Below are positions 37,466 to 50,462 of a DNA stretch of 64,000 bases, piece by piece. Numbering within the stretch: position 1 is the stretch's first letter; each line of letters opens with the position of its first letter. Below the pieces are notes generated by a model. The model made no database searches. It saw nothing but the letters and a program-made list of their open reading frames with translations, and was not told the DNA's origin. The translations under genes were made by a program, and so were the position numbers. Source of the stretch: Pilatotrama ljubarskyi (Eukaryota; Basidiomycota; Agaricomycetes; Polyporales; Polyporaceae); NCBI GenBank assembly GCA_022385805.1, contig MU277686.1:172726-236725 (forward strand), written 5' to 3'.

Positions 37466-38693
37466 ACCACTACTCTGAACTGAAGCAATTCTTTCATATC
37501 ATATCTGTCCGTCCGTCAGGGTTTGTCGAGCGTATGCCTGCCTGTCCTGTTATTGTGTCGTGTCGTGTCGTGCCCCTTATACCTGCTTTGTGTAGCTTGC
37601 TCTTGGTGAAATACACATGTACTGATACAACCTCCGTCATCCTGTATGAGAGACCACTTTGTCGGAATCCGGGGCTGGGGGTTCGCTGTATTGATCCGCC
37701 CCGAGGCCTGCTGCTGGAGCGCCGAATCGAGATAAGCATCCTATCGTCGACGTCCATCTGACTCCATCACGCCCTGAGGATCTCCTGATGAACCATGTGG
37801 GGAGACGAGTACCGCTACGGCGCTACCAAAGCTCGTGGCCTTTCCAGAGCTGCTTTGCTGCCGCTCATATGTTGGAGAGCAATTCAGAGGTAGAACCTGA
37901 CGCACAGGAGCGTCGTAGCCTGGTAGGTACGTCTGGCGGCCTCAGGCGTTGCTTGGGCTGCTTCAGGGTGCGCAAACAGCGGCTGTAGGTAGAGCTCGAG
38001 GTATGGCTTCTCTAATCGAGCGGGTGAGTGTCGAATATTGCTAGAGATGGTCATGAGCAGGATTGAAAGCCCCGGTACAGAATAGGTAAAGAACTCGAAC
38101 GAGAGAGCTGCAGCAAGCCGCCAAGCCGCGCATTTGGCGCCGAGGTGTGCGACGCGTCGGGCGCTCCGGCGCGCTCTCCAGGAACGTCACCGGCATCATC
38201 GCGGCGCGCGGCACGACCAGTGCAGTGCCGCGCGCAGTCGGCCACCGACCGTTTTGCAGACGCTTCACAGGGGCCTGCGTAGCTTCAGGAGAATGTACAG
38301 AGTGCATGGCACTCGTACAAGTTGGTTTGAAGTGGAACAGAAGTTGAAAGGAGCGTTGGAAGATGTCCGCGTGAACTCACGCCTGACATCACGCTCGGTA
38401 GGCGGGAGGATCATTGCGTGCGTGGGGGGAACCCAATCACCGCAGTGCATTGTCGGGGACAGGGAGGCAGCGCCGGCTTGTTCGACCCGGAACGCGACAC
38501 CAGCAGCAAGCGAGGCCGCTAGACTCGCGGGCAGAACGTCTTCCCGATAAGAATCCTGGCCACAACACGAGGCGCCGCCTGTCTTCAACCACTGCCCAAG
38601 CGCGCCGCCGCTTTTCCATCTCTCTCCCTCTCCCTCATCTCTTCACGACCCACGACGACGTCAAGCTCAGCGACGACGGCGGCGACGACCACC
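37466..38693. other. Intergenic region
   Basis: About 1.2 kb between MCM2 and the ABC transporter, both on the plus strand. Open stretches at 37788-37988 (+) and 38041-38307 (-) have no family resemblance. CT/CCTC-rich sequence at 38610-38640 marks the transporter's probable 5' UTR. Confidence 0.4.
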
Positions 38694-41600
38694 ATGGCCA
38701 CACCGCTCGCGGCACTCACGCCGCTCTTCATCCTCCGCGTGCTCTCACCCAGCATCGTCTTCCTAGCCACCCTCTCCCTCCTCTTCGTCCGCCCGCCCCC
38801 GCAGCAGACATCGCCCTCGCCCATCACCGCCGTCGTCGTCGCTACTCGTACACCGCGTCGCGCCCTCATCTATGCTTTCCTTTCTCTCGTAGGTCTCACC
38901 TACCTACTTGACGGGCTCACTTTCGTCGTTTGGGCCGTCATTCGCAAGACCTGGCCTGGCCTCACCGGACTCGAAGTCAACGCCGTCGTAGGCTTGGCTG
39001 CGTTCCTCGGTCTCGCTGCCCTTGGCGGCTGGAAGGAGGTCCGCGGCGTCGATGTCTGGTCGTTGACCAGACTCAAGCACGTCGTCTTCGCGTCCCTCGC
39101 GTTGGATGTGGCTCAGGTCGTGCTTCTTGGTCTCGCCATTACGCGTACGTCTCACTCGTGCAGGACAGTTGTCCCCTACCGCTGACACCAATTTCAGGTC
39201 CTCTCTCCACCGTGTACCTTCTCCACCTCGCGTTCCCCGCTTTCAGAGTGCTTCTCCTTGTTCCTCTCTTCTTCGCCCTCCTCTTCCCGCGTGTCTCCTA
39301 CATTCCTGTTGAGACAGCGGACGAGGAGGCTCCTACGGATTCAAGCCTCCTTCTCCCTCCTCAAGATGCCGCCGCGTCTTCAGCAGGACTCTCCCCCTTC
39401 TCAGCAGAGGCAAGCAAGTACGGCACCTTCCGCAGTGGCCGCTCCGTGGGACAGAGCTCCGGGCCTACCACGCGTACGCACACCCCCGCTCCGTCTACCG
39501 TACGCACGCCGCCGCCAAAAGCTCAGGTGAGTCCATCTGCGCGCTTCTAGTCCTAGCGTGGAGAAGCTCAGACGCATTTCGATCGTAATGCGTAGGAGGC
39601 GAAGGAAGATATCGCCCTCGATCCGTCGTGGCGCGAGATCTTCGCGCGGATCAAGCACATTTCGCCTTATCTGTGGCCATCGAAGAGCTTCACACTGCAG
39701 TTCCTCGCCGTATGTACAACACGCTGCTGGTCGCGTGACCGCAACCTGACATGCGCTTCCCCGGCAGTTCCTGTGTTTCCTGATTATGGTCGTAGGGCGC
39801 GTTGTGAACTTCCTCGTTCCTCTTGTGTTCGCGCAGCTTGTGCGCATTTTCGAGGAGGGCTCGCAGGTGTCGCCATGGCCGTACCTCGGCGCGTACGTCG
39901 GTCTGCGGTTCTTGCAGGCGTCCGGAGGGTTGAATGCACTGCGAGACGTAAGTTGACCAGACCCATTCGCATTGATTCACAGCTGACACGCCATCTTATA
40001 GACTCTATGGATTCCTGTTATGCAATACTCCGATAGAGGCGCGTATCCCTCAGGCGTTCTGCCGAACCCAGATACTGATTTCTTGTAACCTTCAGAGATG
40101 TCGCAGCTGTCGTTTGACCACCTTCTACAGCTCTCGTTTGCGTTCCACGCGCGTCGCAAGACGGGTGAGGTCCTCCGCATCCTCGACCGAGGTGCCGCGA
40201 TCAACCACACGTTTGAGGTGCGTTTAGCTGACTTGGAAACCAGAACTTCGCACTGAGCCCGCCGTGCGTACAGACTCTTATCTTCAACATTTTGCCGACG
40301 TTTTTCGACATATTGATCGCTCTGGTCTTCTTCGTGGTCTACTTTGAGTGGACTCTTGCTCTGGTCATCTTCTTCGTCATGGCCGCGTATGGTATGTCTA
40401 TGGCATCCACTTCCTTTGTGATGAATCATTGACGAAGTCATCTGTAGTCGCCGCGAGTGTCATCCTCACTCGGTGGCGCACCAGGCTCCGGAGGCAGATG
40501 AACGATCGCGACGTTGTCATTCGGGGCATCCATACCGATTGCTTGCTCAATTATGAGACGGTTAAGTACTTCAATGGTGAACAGCACGAGGGCGAGCGGT
40601 ATCGCGACGCCATCCGCCAATACCAGAATCTGGAGTACAAGGTCATGGGTAAGATATGAACCACCTGCACAAAAGTGTTACGATGTCTAAATGGCGTCCC
40701 TAGTTTCTCTCAACTTGCTCAATCTCGTTCAAAACTTCATCATCGTGAGTTCCGCCTTTGCCAAGGAGTACTTCGCGTGCTAACATATCGGAAAGACTCT
40801 CGGCCTCCTCATTGGTTCGATGATCGTCGCCATGCGCGTCGTCCGTGGCCAGTCCAAGCCACACGAGTTTGTGTTCTTCATCACCTACCTTGCTCAGCTT
40901 TACACGCCCTTGAACGCGCTCGGGTACCTGTATCGCACGATCAACCAGTCGCTAGTCGACACAGAGCGCCTGCTAAAGCTGCTCAGTGAGCCGACCGAGA
41001 TCAACGACAAGCCGAACGCTCCCGACCTCATCGTCACAAATGGCGAGATCGAATTTGGTGCGTTCCCTCTCCTCATCGCGCTGGAAATCATAGATCACTT
41101 ACCGTCATCTAACGCAGACAACGTCAACTTCTCGTACGACGGCCGTACCACAGCTCTGGAGGGCGTCTCGTTCAAGGTGCCCAAGGGCTCCTCTGTCGCG
41201 CTTGTTGGCGAGTCTGGCGCGGGCAAATCGACGATCCTGCGTCTGCTGTACCGTTTCTACGACCTCAAAGAGGGCGATGGACGTATCATGATCGACGGCC
41301 AGGATATCCGCGATGTGACCCAGGGTAGCTTGAGGAAGGCCATTGGCGTCGTTCCTCAGGACCCTGTCCTATTCAACGCTAGCATTGGGTACAACATCGG
41401 GTGAGTGTGGGGCGTCACAGGGCTATTAACGCTCGAAACTGACTGGTGAGCGTGCAGCTACGGCAAATTTGGTGCTACGCAGGACGAGATTGTGGCTGCG
41501 GCCAAGGCAGCCCAGATCCATGACCGTATCATGAGCTTCCCCGACGGCTACGAGACTAGGGTGGGTGAGCGCGGTATCAGACTGAGCGGGGGCGAAAAGC

Positions 41601-42893
41601 AGCGCGTTGCGATTGCGCGGACCCTCCTCAAGGATCCTCCCATCCTGCTTTTGGACGAGGCGACAAGGTCCGTGTACTTGCAGTGGCGTCTCGGCGGGTA
41701 TCTTTGCTCACATGATCTTCTACGTCAGCGCGCTGGACACTTCCACCGAGAAGGACATCCAGAAGGCGCTGCAGAACCTCGTCCAGGGACGTTCCTCGCT
41801 TTCTATCGCGCACCGGCTGTCGGTGAGTACCCTCACGGCATCAGATAAGGAGACATTCGCTGAGTCGCCGCACGTCTAGACCATCGCGTCCGCTGACCTG
41901 TATGTGAAATTTTTCTGGCGAGCGTACGGGGATGGCTTGCTGAGTGTGTCTACTAGGATTCTCGTCTTGAAAGATGGGCGCATCGTCGAACAGGGCACGC
42001 ACAGCGAGCTCCTCGCGCAGGGCGGCATCTTCGCCGCAATGTGGGCTGATCAGGTGTCTAGCACGGACGAGGTGGTGTCTACCCACAGGAAGTCTGCTGT
42101 CGTGACCGGGTTCGACGTGGAACCAGCGACTGAGGTCGAGCCTGCCGCCGTGGTGGACGACCTTGAGGCTGTCCCCCAGGTTGGCACGGAGGAGGTCGCT
42201 CAGGACAAGCTCGTAGATAGCGAAACGCCAGCTGAGGACGTCCCTGCGGAGGCCGCCGCGACAACTCCCGTGGCATTCCCTTCGGCAGATGGAGCAGGGG
42301 ATGAAGCATCCGTGCCTGCAGAGCACGAAGCCGCCCCCGAAGCTGTTGCCCCTGGCGAATCCACTGCCGCTACTGTTGCGTTCCCTAGCTCCGACGATAC
42401 GGCCCCCGTATCTTTCCCCTCAGGCGACGCAGCGCCGCTCGCGTTCCCCACTTCTGACAGCCCAGCCCCCATCGCGTTCCCTGCTTCGCCGGAGACGGGT
42501 TCCCAGCGCGAGGGTTCTGTCGCCGAGCGTGCGCAGAGCCCCGGGGTCACGTTCCAGGACGCGCAGACACCTTCGCGCACCGGAACGCCTGACCCTGAGG
42601 CGGACGGCAAACGCAGGCGCACGCTGTCGACGCAGGGCATCCAGCGCCTCGCCCGTCGCATTTCTATCACCACGCGCAGGCAGGGCTCGAGCACGTCCAT
42701 TCCCGCGATCGCTGGACAGTTCATTCCCGGTTTGAAACGCGAGAACACGTCGGGCTCGAACCAGGAGGAGGGCAGCTCCTCTAGGGACACGCCCAAGGAC
42801 AGCCCGAGTGCGAGCGTGTCAAGCGACATTGGCAAGGCGAAGAGCGCGAAGATCAAGAAGGAGAAGAAGAGTAAGAGGAAGAGCACCACTTGA
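38694..42893 (+). CDS. HMT1/ABCB6-type half ABC transporter
   Basis: The start is the ATG at 38694. An N-terminal membrane domain of about five helices ([40 protein letters not shown]) precedes the ABC transmembrane domain. That domain has [35 protein letters not shown] and [15 protein letters not shown], the family's NYE-VK-Y-N-E signature. The nucleotide-binding domain has Walker [11 protein letters not shown]-loop VVPQDPVLF, signature LSGGEKQR, Walker B ILLLDEAT followed by SALDTST, and H-loop IAHRLST. The extra N-terminal domain points to Hmt1/ABCB6 rather than mitochondrial Atm1. Likely substrates are glutathione or phytochelatin-metal conjugates at the vacuole, by analogy. A tail of about 280 residues has PVAFPS/APLAFP repeats and a basic end ([14 protein letters not shown]). 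At least ten introns are present. Exon limits in 39.5-41.5 kb are partly approximate. Confidence 0.93.
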
Positions 42894-43648
42894 GTATGTA
42901 GTTGGACGGAGTTGTTGGACCCCTTCTCTTCGCGCACCACATGACTATCCCGTTATTCATCTCGATCCGTCAATCTCCCACCGTTTTCTCACCCCGTATC
43001 TCTTCTGTTCACGATTCACGACACGACACGACATTCGCGGCGATACTGTAGTAATGAACGCTTGCCGACCACCCCATATCGCACCATCCCCCCAAATTTA
43101 CATGCACTTGTCTCAGACCCCCAGTCGTCTACCGCGCACTTCTCCCTCGCTGTTTCGCATAGCACTCTCGTCTGTTACTCATTTGTGATTGAAAATGGCA
43201 CGATGTGAAGCTCTGTGGATGTCCTCACGACTTCAAAGCAGTCGGCACTTTGGGCGGGCCGTCCTTGTCTTCCCAGACGGCGCTGGCGGCTGTCAAATAC
43301 GGTTTGGCGGGGTGTGGCGACCAAGTGGCTGCGGTGGCCAGATGTGGCTATTCGACTCCTCCGAGGGCGCGTTCTGGAATTCCACGGTCGGCACGTGCGA
43401 AGTGCCGATTGGCTGCGAGGGGGCTAGAGCGGTGTGAAAATGAACCGCAAAGATCCCGGTGGGTTTGAGTTCCGGAGTTTGAAAAAGAGGGGACAGGCTA
43501 TATAAACCGAGCGAAAACGGGTGGGTCAGCATCTCGCTCTTGCCCCCCGCCTCCTGCTTGCGCTCCAGTCTCCGTCCCGGTTTCGCTTTCGGTTTCGTCG
43601 GTTCCCAAGAGTCCCTCGGTGTACTTTAACTACCAGAATCCATCCATC

Positions 43649-44513
43649 ATGTCCACAAAAGTTTACGTTGGGTCAGTTTCGTTGAACTCGTAGGCGGCGT
43701 CCGCGCCGCCAGGACCGCTCGACTGATTCTGTGTTCCCCGTGTAGCAACTTGAGCTGGAACACGAACGATGACAGCCTGCGCTCAGTCAGTCTGGTTTCT
43801 ACGCGCGACGGTCTCCGTCGTGCCCTTGCTTCGTGCTGTGTCTGATCAGTATATGCGCTTGTTCGCGTTTCTATTATAGGCGTTCTCCAACTATGGCCAG
43901 ATCCTCGACGTACGCGATCGTTTTCCTGAGGTCCCTGTGGCTGTGTTGTTGTTCGACGACGCACCATGTGGTCCTTCATGCATTGGTTCTCGTTTGCTGA
44001 TTCCGTCTCTGCGAACTTGCAGTCCATTGTGATGCGCGACCGTGACACCGGTCGCTCCCGCGGCTTCGGTTTCGTGACCTTCAGCTCCGCGACTGAGGCA
44101 CAGACCGCGATCTCCAGCCTCAACGAGCAGGAGCTCGATGGTCGGAGGATCAAGGTCAACCTCGCCAACGCCCGCGGCAGCGGCGGTGGAGGTTAGGGTT
44201 TATCTAGCTAAGATAAGGATCGGTTTCTGATTTGTCATGCTTTCTCAGGCTACGGTGGCGGAGGCTACAGCGGTGGCGGCGGCTACAGTGGTGGCGGCGG
44301 CCAGGGCGGCTACGGTGGTGGCGGAGGCTACGGCTCCCAAGGTTCGTTCAGCGGTGGCTACGGTCAAGGTTGCGACTGGATGCTGACGATGTTCTTAAAG
44401 GTGGCTATGGTGGCCAGCAGGGCTTCCAGCAAGGCGGCGGCTACAGCGCCGGCGGCTACGGTGGCGGCAGCGGTGGCTACGGTGGTGGCTACGGCGGTGC
44501 TCCCCAGTACTGA
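43649..44513 (+). CDS. Glycine-rich RNA-binding protein (single RRM)
   Basis: Six exons: 43649-43671, 43746-43785, 43880-43909, 44023-44191, 44249-44368, 44401-44513. The phases close for 164 aa. The RRM spans about residues 3-80: RNP2 is VYVGNL and RNP1 is RGFGFVTF, with [11 protein letters not shown] and [12 protein letters not shown]. The tail is [19 protein letters not shown] glycine/tyrosine repeats ending GYGGAPQY, a low-complexity region that favours condensation. It resembles plant GRPs and animal CIRBP, so an RNA-chaperone or cold/stress role is likely by family. It is small and intron-rich, like homologues whose splicing is regulated. The final intron is only 32 nt by this model. 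Confidence 0.93.
44369..44400 (+). other. Candidate 32-nt intron in the RRM gene
   Basis: The segment begins GTTGCG, contains GCTGACG as a branch-site-like word and ends TTCTTAAAG. Removing it joins GGTCAAG to GTGGCTATGG in frame within the Gly/Tyr repeats. Keeping it shifts the frame. It is well below the 45-65 nt usual here. Confidence 0.6.
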
Positions 44514-45515
44514 GCGGTATGTCTCCCAACAAGATGAGTTGTTGCTTCGATGCTGATGTCCCTGGCACTCAGTCCTACCCGCCCTCCCATGCGTTTTCGT
44601 CTGTGAAGCTTCATCCACGATGCTTCCTTCCATTTTTCTCTGTCATCTGATTCCTGTTTCTTGCTCGACCCACTCATCCACAACGCTCCTTCCCCTCGCC
44701 CGTCATTACCGGTAGCACATGTCGTTTTCGTCCTGGTCGTCTCACTTGATGCGTCTCGGTTTCCATCACAACGCGGCTTGTACTTTTAGGAGTCCCCCGT
44801 TCCCGTCGTGTACTGCTTCCCATCTCCGCATAGGTTCCCCGCAATGCGCTGTTGTGGGTGGGTGTGTCATCTTACGCTTTGTCGTTGTATCACAATATGA
44901 TCCTGCGTCTCTCGTCTTCATGTCGTATGCGTGCGTGTGCCTCGTGGGAAGCTCAAAGCTGATGCCTACTGCCGAGGATGTGTCCGGGTGCTCGGACGTG
45001 GCGAGCGCCGTGCGGGTGTGTATCTGCATGCTGAAGGCATGTAGGCCATGGATATCATGGATGACCACAGGCTCTAAGACCAGAATGAGCATCGTGGCAC
45101 CTGGTTTAGTCCCGCCTTTCCATGAGTGGCGGTCCCCGTTCTGCACTCAGACGTAGAACGGCATCCATGGCGTACTTGTTCGAAACGCTTACCGGATACA
45201 TGTAGCCCCTGCGACTTAGGAGCAGGTCCCGGTGCTATAGCTAAGGGGGACCCCCACCGCCAACTGGACCTCTCCGCTCACAGCACCAGACATCGGCAAA
45301 GCGTCAGCATCATCAGTACGCGAGAGAGTGTGCTGCATGCTGCTGCCTTGGGCGTTGTCACTCCGGGACACCGAGGAGGTAGAGGGAATATACATCTATT
45401 GTTACACATTGACACTGTTCCTCGTAGGCTGATGATATACCGTATCCCCCCTGATTCCCCCGTAACCAGCTAGCTATCCACAGACCCACCGCCCCTCACT
45501 CTCGTCCACGACAGC
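44514..45515. other. Intergenic region between convergent genes
   Basis: About 1 kb between the RRM gene's stop and the PEPCK stop. The first 300 bp are T/C-rich, as expected for a 3' UTR. No gene is supported. Confidence 0.4.
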
Positions 45516-47618
45516 TCACAGCTGCGGGCCGGCGAGGCGCACCTTCTCCTCGACGTCGTTCTCGTACAGCGCGAACGCCTTCTGGAACATGCCCGCGAGC
45601 TTGCGCACCTCGCGCTCGAACGCCTCCGTGTTCGCCCACGCGAGGCGCGGGTTGAGGAGCTCGCGGGGGACGCCCTCGAGCGCGGTGGGGATCTGGAGGT
45701 TGAACACGCCGAAGGTCTCGTACTCGGCCTTGGCGAGCTCGCCCGAGTGCACGGCGTCGACGATGCGCCGCGTGTACTTGAGCGGGCAGCGCTTGCCCGT
45801 TCCGAACTTGCCGCCCGTCCAGCCCGTGTTGATCAGCCAGCAGTCGACGTTGTTCTTCGCCATGCGCTCCGCGAGCATCTCGGCGTAGCGGCCGGGCTGG
45901 AGGTGGAGGTCAGCATTGTGATGCAAAGGCTGAGAGAAGGGGAGAACGTACGTGGAGGACAATGAACGGCGCGCTGTAGCACGTCGAGAACGTGGGAATG
46001 GGCTCGAGGACGCCGTCCTCGGTACCGGGCGTCTTGGACGTGTAGCCGGCCAAGAAGTGGTAGCTTGCCTGCTCGGGCGTGAGCTTCGCGACAGGCGGGA
46101 GGACGCCGAAGGCGTCGCAAGTGAGCATAATGATGTTCTTGGGCTGCGACGCGACGTGACAGGGGATCTGCGCGTTGGGAATGAACTCGATCGGGTACGC
46201 GCAGCGCGTGTTCTCGGTGATGCTCGCGTCGTCGTAGTCGGGCACGCGCGTGATCGGGTTGTAGACGACGTTCTCGAGCACGGCGCCGAAGCGGATCGCG
46301 CTAAAGATCTCGGGCTCCTTCTCCGCGGAGAGGTTGATGCACTTGGCGTAGCACCCGCCCTCGATGTTGAAAACGCCGTCATCCGACCAGACGTGCTCGT
46401 CGTCCCCGATGAGCTTGCGGCGCGGGTCCGCCGAGAGCGTCGTCTTGCCCGTCCCGGACAGCCCGAAGAAGAGCGTTACGTCGCCGTCCTCGCCCACGTT
46501 CGCGGACGAGTGCAACGAGAGCTGGCCGAACTTGACCGGCTGGAGATAGTGCTGAAATGGCGCGGGCGCGGATCAGCCACCGATAGCGGACCGATGAGGC
46601 GGAACGGGGCACGGCTCACCATCACGGAGAAGACACCCTTCTTCATCTCGCCGGCGTACTCGGTGCCGAGGATGACCATCTCCATCCGCTTGAAGTTGAT
46701 CTCGACCGATGTTGTCGAGGACATGCCCTTCGTGAAGCGGTTCGCGGGGAACTGACCCGCGTTGTAGATGATGAAGTCGGGATCGCCGAAATTCTGGAGC
46801 TCCTCCTCGGTCGGCCGGATGAGCATGTTGTTCTAGGTGGGCCGCTCGTCAGCGATATTCTTGCGACGGAGGACCGCATTGGAAAACATGTCCCGTTATG
46901 GCAGACAGGCTTCCAGGAGCGGGAGAAATCGGGAGGGTGGAACTCACCATGAAGAGAGCGTGGTATGCACGAGCGCAGATGACTCGCACTTTGATGCGGT
47001 ACTTGGGATCCCACTGAGACGCGTCGCAGGAGGTCAGGAGAATTGTGCATAGGGGAGGGCACGCGCACTTACCCCTGCGAAGCCGTCAAAAACGTAGACA
47101 TTGTCCCTCGTGTTGAGGTAGTCGATCGCGCGTTCGCGGTTGATCTCAAAGGTATCTGGAGGAGAGTGTTATCGAGGGCGAAAGAGAGAGAGAAGTACAC
47201 GGGCACTCACGCTCGTCCATTTTGATATTCACGGAGCCCCACCAGATCTCGTCTTTCGACGTCTCCTCGTAGACGATACGCTTGTCCTTGGGGCTGCGGC
47301 CGGTCTTCTTGCCGGAGAAGTTGATGAGCGCACCGGAGGACGAAATGACAGCGCCCTCATTCCGAACGGCATCTTCGTAGAGCACGGCTGGGGGAGCATT
47401 GCGCTTGATTTGGATCCGGTCCATGTCGAAACCGGCCTGGGAGAAGTACTCGAGCTCCTTCCCAATCACTGGGCGATCGCGACGATGATTGGTACACGCG
47501 GGAGCTTGGACAGGCGGAACTGGGACTCACGGTTAGAGACCTCGGCATCGTACGCCTGAGCGTAGTGCTTGTGGAGGATGTGGGGGGTCACGTAGGGGGT
47601 GCGGTTGTAGGACGACAT
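45516..47618 (-). CDS. pck1: Phosphoenolpyruvate carboxykinase (ATP)
   Basis: Converts oxaloacetate and ATP to PEP, CO2 and ADP, the committing step of gluconeogenesis in the cytosol. The start is the ATG at 47618 ([20 protein letters not shown]). Later exons give [37 protein letters not shown] (substrate-binding RSPKDK region), [20 protein letters not shown], and [20 protein letters not shown]. The catalytic core is at 46515-45910: the kinase-1a loop [15 protein letters not shown], then [20 protein letters not shown]. The C-terminal part ([20 protein letters not shown]) carries the adenine-binding region, and the protein ends [11 protein letters not shown]. Length is about 540 aa with six to seven exons. 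It is the ATP-type, not the GTP-type. Glucose repression is expected from the family, not seen in sequence. Confidence 0.97.
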
Positions 47619-48967
47619 GGTGGTAGAGTGCTAAGGAGCGAACGCGCTGGTCAGTCACGGAGCTTGGGACGAAGGCGGGTCAGGAGGCATGGTCCGGGAC
47701 ATCGCGCGCACCCGACGTCATAAGCGCACGCGCGGGGTCCCGACCGCTGTGCGCGGCGACGAGGACGACTTACGAAGAACGCTCTGGCGTACGGTGCGTT
47801 CGCAGGGCTTTGTGTGCGGAGGATGGGCTGGGGAATGCGGGGTAGAGGGGCGATCGAACGGGTGGAGCGGGGGGCGAGAGACTTTATAGCAGCGAGCATC
47901 CAACGGACTCGATTCCGGAATAGGCAGGCTTGTCGTGCAATCACGCGGCTGCATGCAGCGCGCAAGACCCGGTCCTGTCCGCTCGGCGGGACACCGAACG
48001 GAAAGATTGTTCGCAGAGCCTCCCCGCCAGCCGGACACGGACAACCACCACCACGGCGAGCGAGACTCGGACAGGCCTCGTCGTGGTCGAAGAGAGAGCG
48101 AGAGAGCGTGGTCGTCGTCCTTTTCTCTCTCTCTCTCTCTCTCTCCGCAGCGACCAGCCCGACACTTATCCGCCCCTGCCGCGACTTCTATACCCAGGCC
48201 TGATCACCCTCAGGGGGCCGCTCACATGCTCACAGCCCACAAGCCGCCTGCCCATATCAGGATGCTCAGCAATCTCTCCTCTCTCGCGCACTTTCATGCT
48301 AAGCTAGACACAACAGGGGATAAGCCTCCAGCTGCGCTCCACCACACCGTATACCGCTCGACTTCCTAACTGACGGAGACGGCTCACGAGTGCCCCCTCT
48401 GCGGACCCCCAGCGGGAATATCTGTTCATTCTAGGCCCTCCGGCACCTGTCCCCGGAGCACCTAGCGTGGAAACATGACATATGACATACGGAGGCGGTT
48501 CCGCCACGACGGAGGATGCCTCCGCCACCACGGCCAATGTGAAGGGTCTATGTCCCGGCCGAGCTTGGCAGCTGCAGACCTGAATTGGCGAAGGCATCGG
48601 GACAAGGCAGAAGGGCGGCGACCAACGTAAGTGGGGCTATAAAAATGTGTATAGCGGCGACGTTAGAGGTACGAACGCAAGTGAACGGAAAGTGCCTATT
48701 TACGCCAGCTTCTGTTGCTTCTACCTGTCACCCGGTCAAAATCGCACTCACCAGGTACGGAACATACCCATATTTTTGTACAGCCTGAGAGAGACATCTT
48801 CTCGCTGCGACTGGAGGCCTCGGAGACGGCATGCGTCATGACAACGTCCGCCAATGCAGACTAGGCAGAATAAGTCACAAAGCCAGTAAGTATACACCGA
48901 GAAAGGAACCTGAGTAGACAAGACCGCGACTGCCTGGCCGACAACGGTGCAAGCGCAGCTGCAGCTG
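47619..48967. other. Upstream region of PEPCK, no supported gene
   Basis: About 1.35 kb. It includes a (CT)n microsatellite at 48124-48145. The first 300 bp upstream of PEPCK are C-rich on the coding strand and probably hold its 5' UTR and promoter. No coding signal is convincing. Confidence 0.4.
48124..48145 (+). repeat. (CT)n microsatellite
   Basis: About eleven CT units in a row at 48124-48145, in intergenic DNA upstream of PEPCK. Confidence 0.9.
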
Positions 48968-50216
48968 CTACTGCACTCTGAGCACCCCCTGCGCGCTCGC
49001 AGCGGTGTACCCATCGTCCTCGTCCAGGATCTCCCCGACGAACCGCTGCACGAGCGGCCGCCAGCACCCGTCCGAAAGATGCATGTGCTCGCCCTCGCAC
49101 GTCTCCAGCACGACCCGCCCGCTTTCGTCCAGCGTGCGCAGGCCAATCCAGTCCTCCGTGTACAGCGGCTGCAGGCGCATCGGCACGATCGTCTTGTCCG
49201 CCGCGTCTCGGCGGCTCGCGTTCGACGGCGCGTACGACCCGAACCAGGACGACTCCTTGGGGACGACGGTCTTGTCCGCGGCGAAGAGCACGAGCACGAG
49301 CGCGTTGAGCGACGCGAGGTTCGCGGCGTACGTCGCGTTGCGCGTCTCGGGAACCTCGTTGTTCACCGGCGCAAGGAAGGTGTTGTGCGCCAGGTACGCC
49401 TCGAGCTGGTCGGGGTCGCGGTAGTACTGCGCCTACGAGCACAGTGAGTTATGTCGAGGACTTGGCCTTGGCTGAGGCAAGGAACGCCCGTCACGTCAGG
49501 ACGGGGCGACGCGTACGCACCTGGACGAGGTTGGTTTGCGCCCATTCCCTATAGACGCCTCCGCGCGCTGCTCGCCGTGCGAGCTGGCAAAGCAGGTCCC
49601 AAGGGCGGCAGAGAGGGAGGTCGGAGACGCCCATGTGCTGCGAGCCGAAGGTGATGAGGTTGTGCACTGGGGGCGCGTTGTACTTCTCCACGTATGCGCG
49701 GAGAAACTGTCCGGCTGGATATACGATGCAGAGTGAGCGGTTCCAGTACGAAAGCGCGAGACGGATTAGCTTCAAGGCGCGTAGGCTGACTGACCTTGGG
49801 AGAAGCCGATGGCGTCAAAGCCGCTTTGCAGCTCGGTGACGTTCGCCAGCTGCTCCGCGACGAACTCCAGCTGCTCGTTCACGTTGCCGAACTGCGTGCA
49901 CGCCGCACAAGTCCAAGTTCAAGCAATGCATCGAATCTCCGAATCTCGGAAGGGAACGTACGAATCCCGCCCGCTCGTCCTCCTCCAGGTTCTCGTCCAG
50001 GTACACCGAGTGCACGAAGATGCCCGGGTGCATCTCCTTGACCAGGGAGATAAAGTTGAGCATCCCGGGCGAAGCGTACGAGTCTCCGAGTCCGTGCCAG
50101 ATGACGAGCGGGCGTCGGGTCGGGTCACTGGCGGATTCAGGCGTCCGTACGGGCCCTGAGAGGACATGGCAGACGAGAGATAGGAGAGACAGACCCAGGA
50201 GAGATAGTGTTATCAT
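48968..50216 (-). CDS. Palmitoyl-protein thioesterase (PPT1 family)
   Basis: Removes palmitate from cysteines of proteins in the lysosome/vacuole. Exon 1 is 50216-49962, with a signal peptide (MITLSLLGLSLLSLVCHVLSG) and RRPLVIWHGLGDSYASPGML, the oxyanion/HGLGD motif. Exon 2 starts FGNVNEQLEFVAEQLANV and reaches GFDAIGFSQGG, holding the nucleophile serine (GFSQGG, split by an intron). Exon 3 has PVHNLITFGSQHMGVSDLP. The last exon has NALVLVLFAADKTVVPKESS (acid residue, Asp) and CEGEHMHLSDGCW (His), completing the triad. Length is about 340 aa, normal for the family, and cysteine positions look conserved. Confidence 0.95.
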
Positions 50217-50462
50217 CCTGCGCTGCCTGGCGTGAGATTAGGGTGCACAAAGACCGGGGAGGGCCAAGTACTGAACGCTGTTGAGCAGTGACGTCCGCCA
50301 GAAGCCGAGGGTGCTGCATTTCGGGCTATCGGGCCGTGAAGCCTCCAACAGCGCGCGCCTCGCGCCCACGCCGCGCCGCGCACAACGGCGTTTCGACCGC
50401 ATCCTCCACGACGCCCAGAAGGAGCTCGCCGCCGCCGTCGTCAGCCTCATCTACCTCGCACG

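Noticed and set aside
45700..46755. Plus-strand frame of about 267 codons opposite PEPCK
   Set aside because: Antisense shadow of a highly conserved catalytic core.
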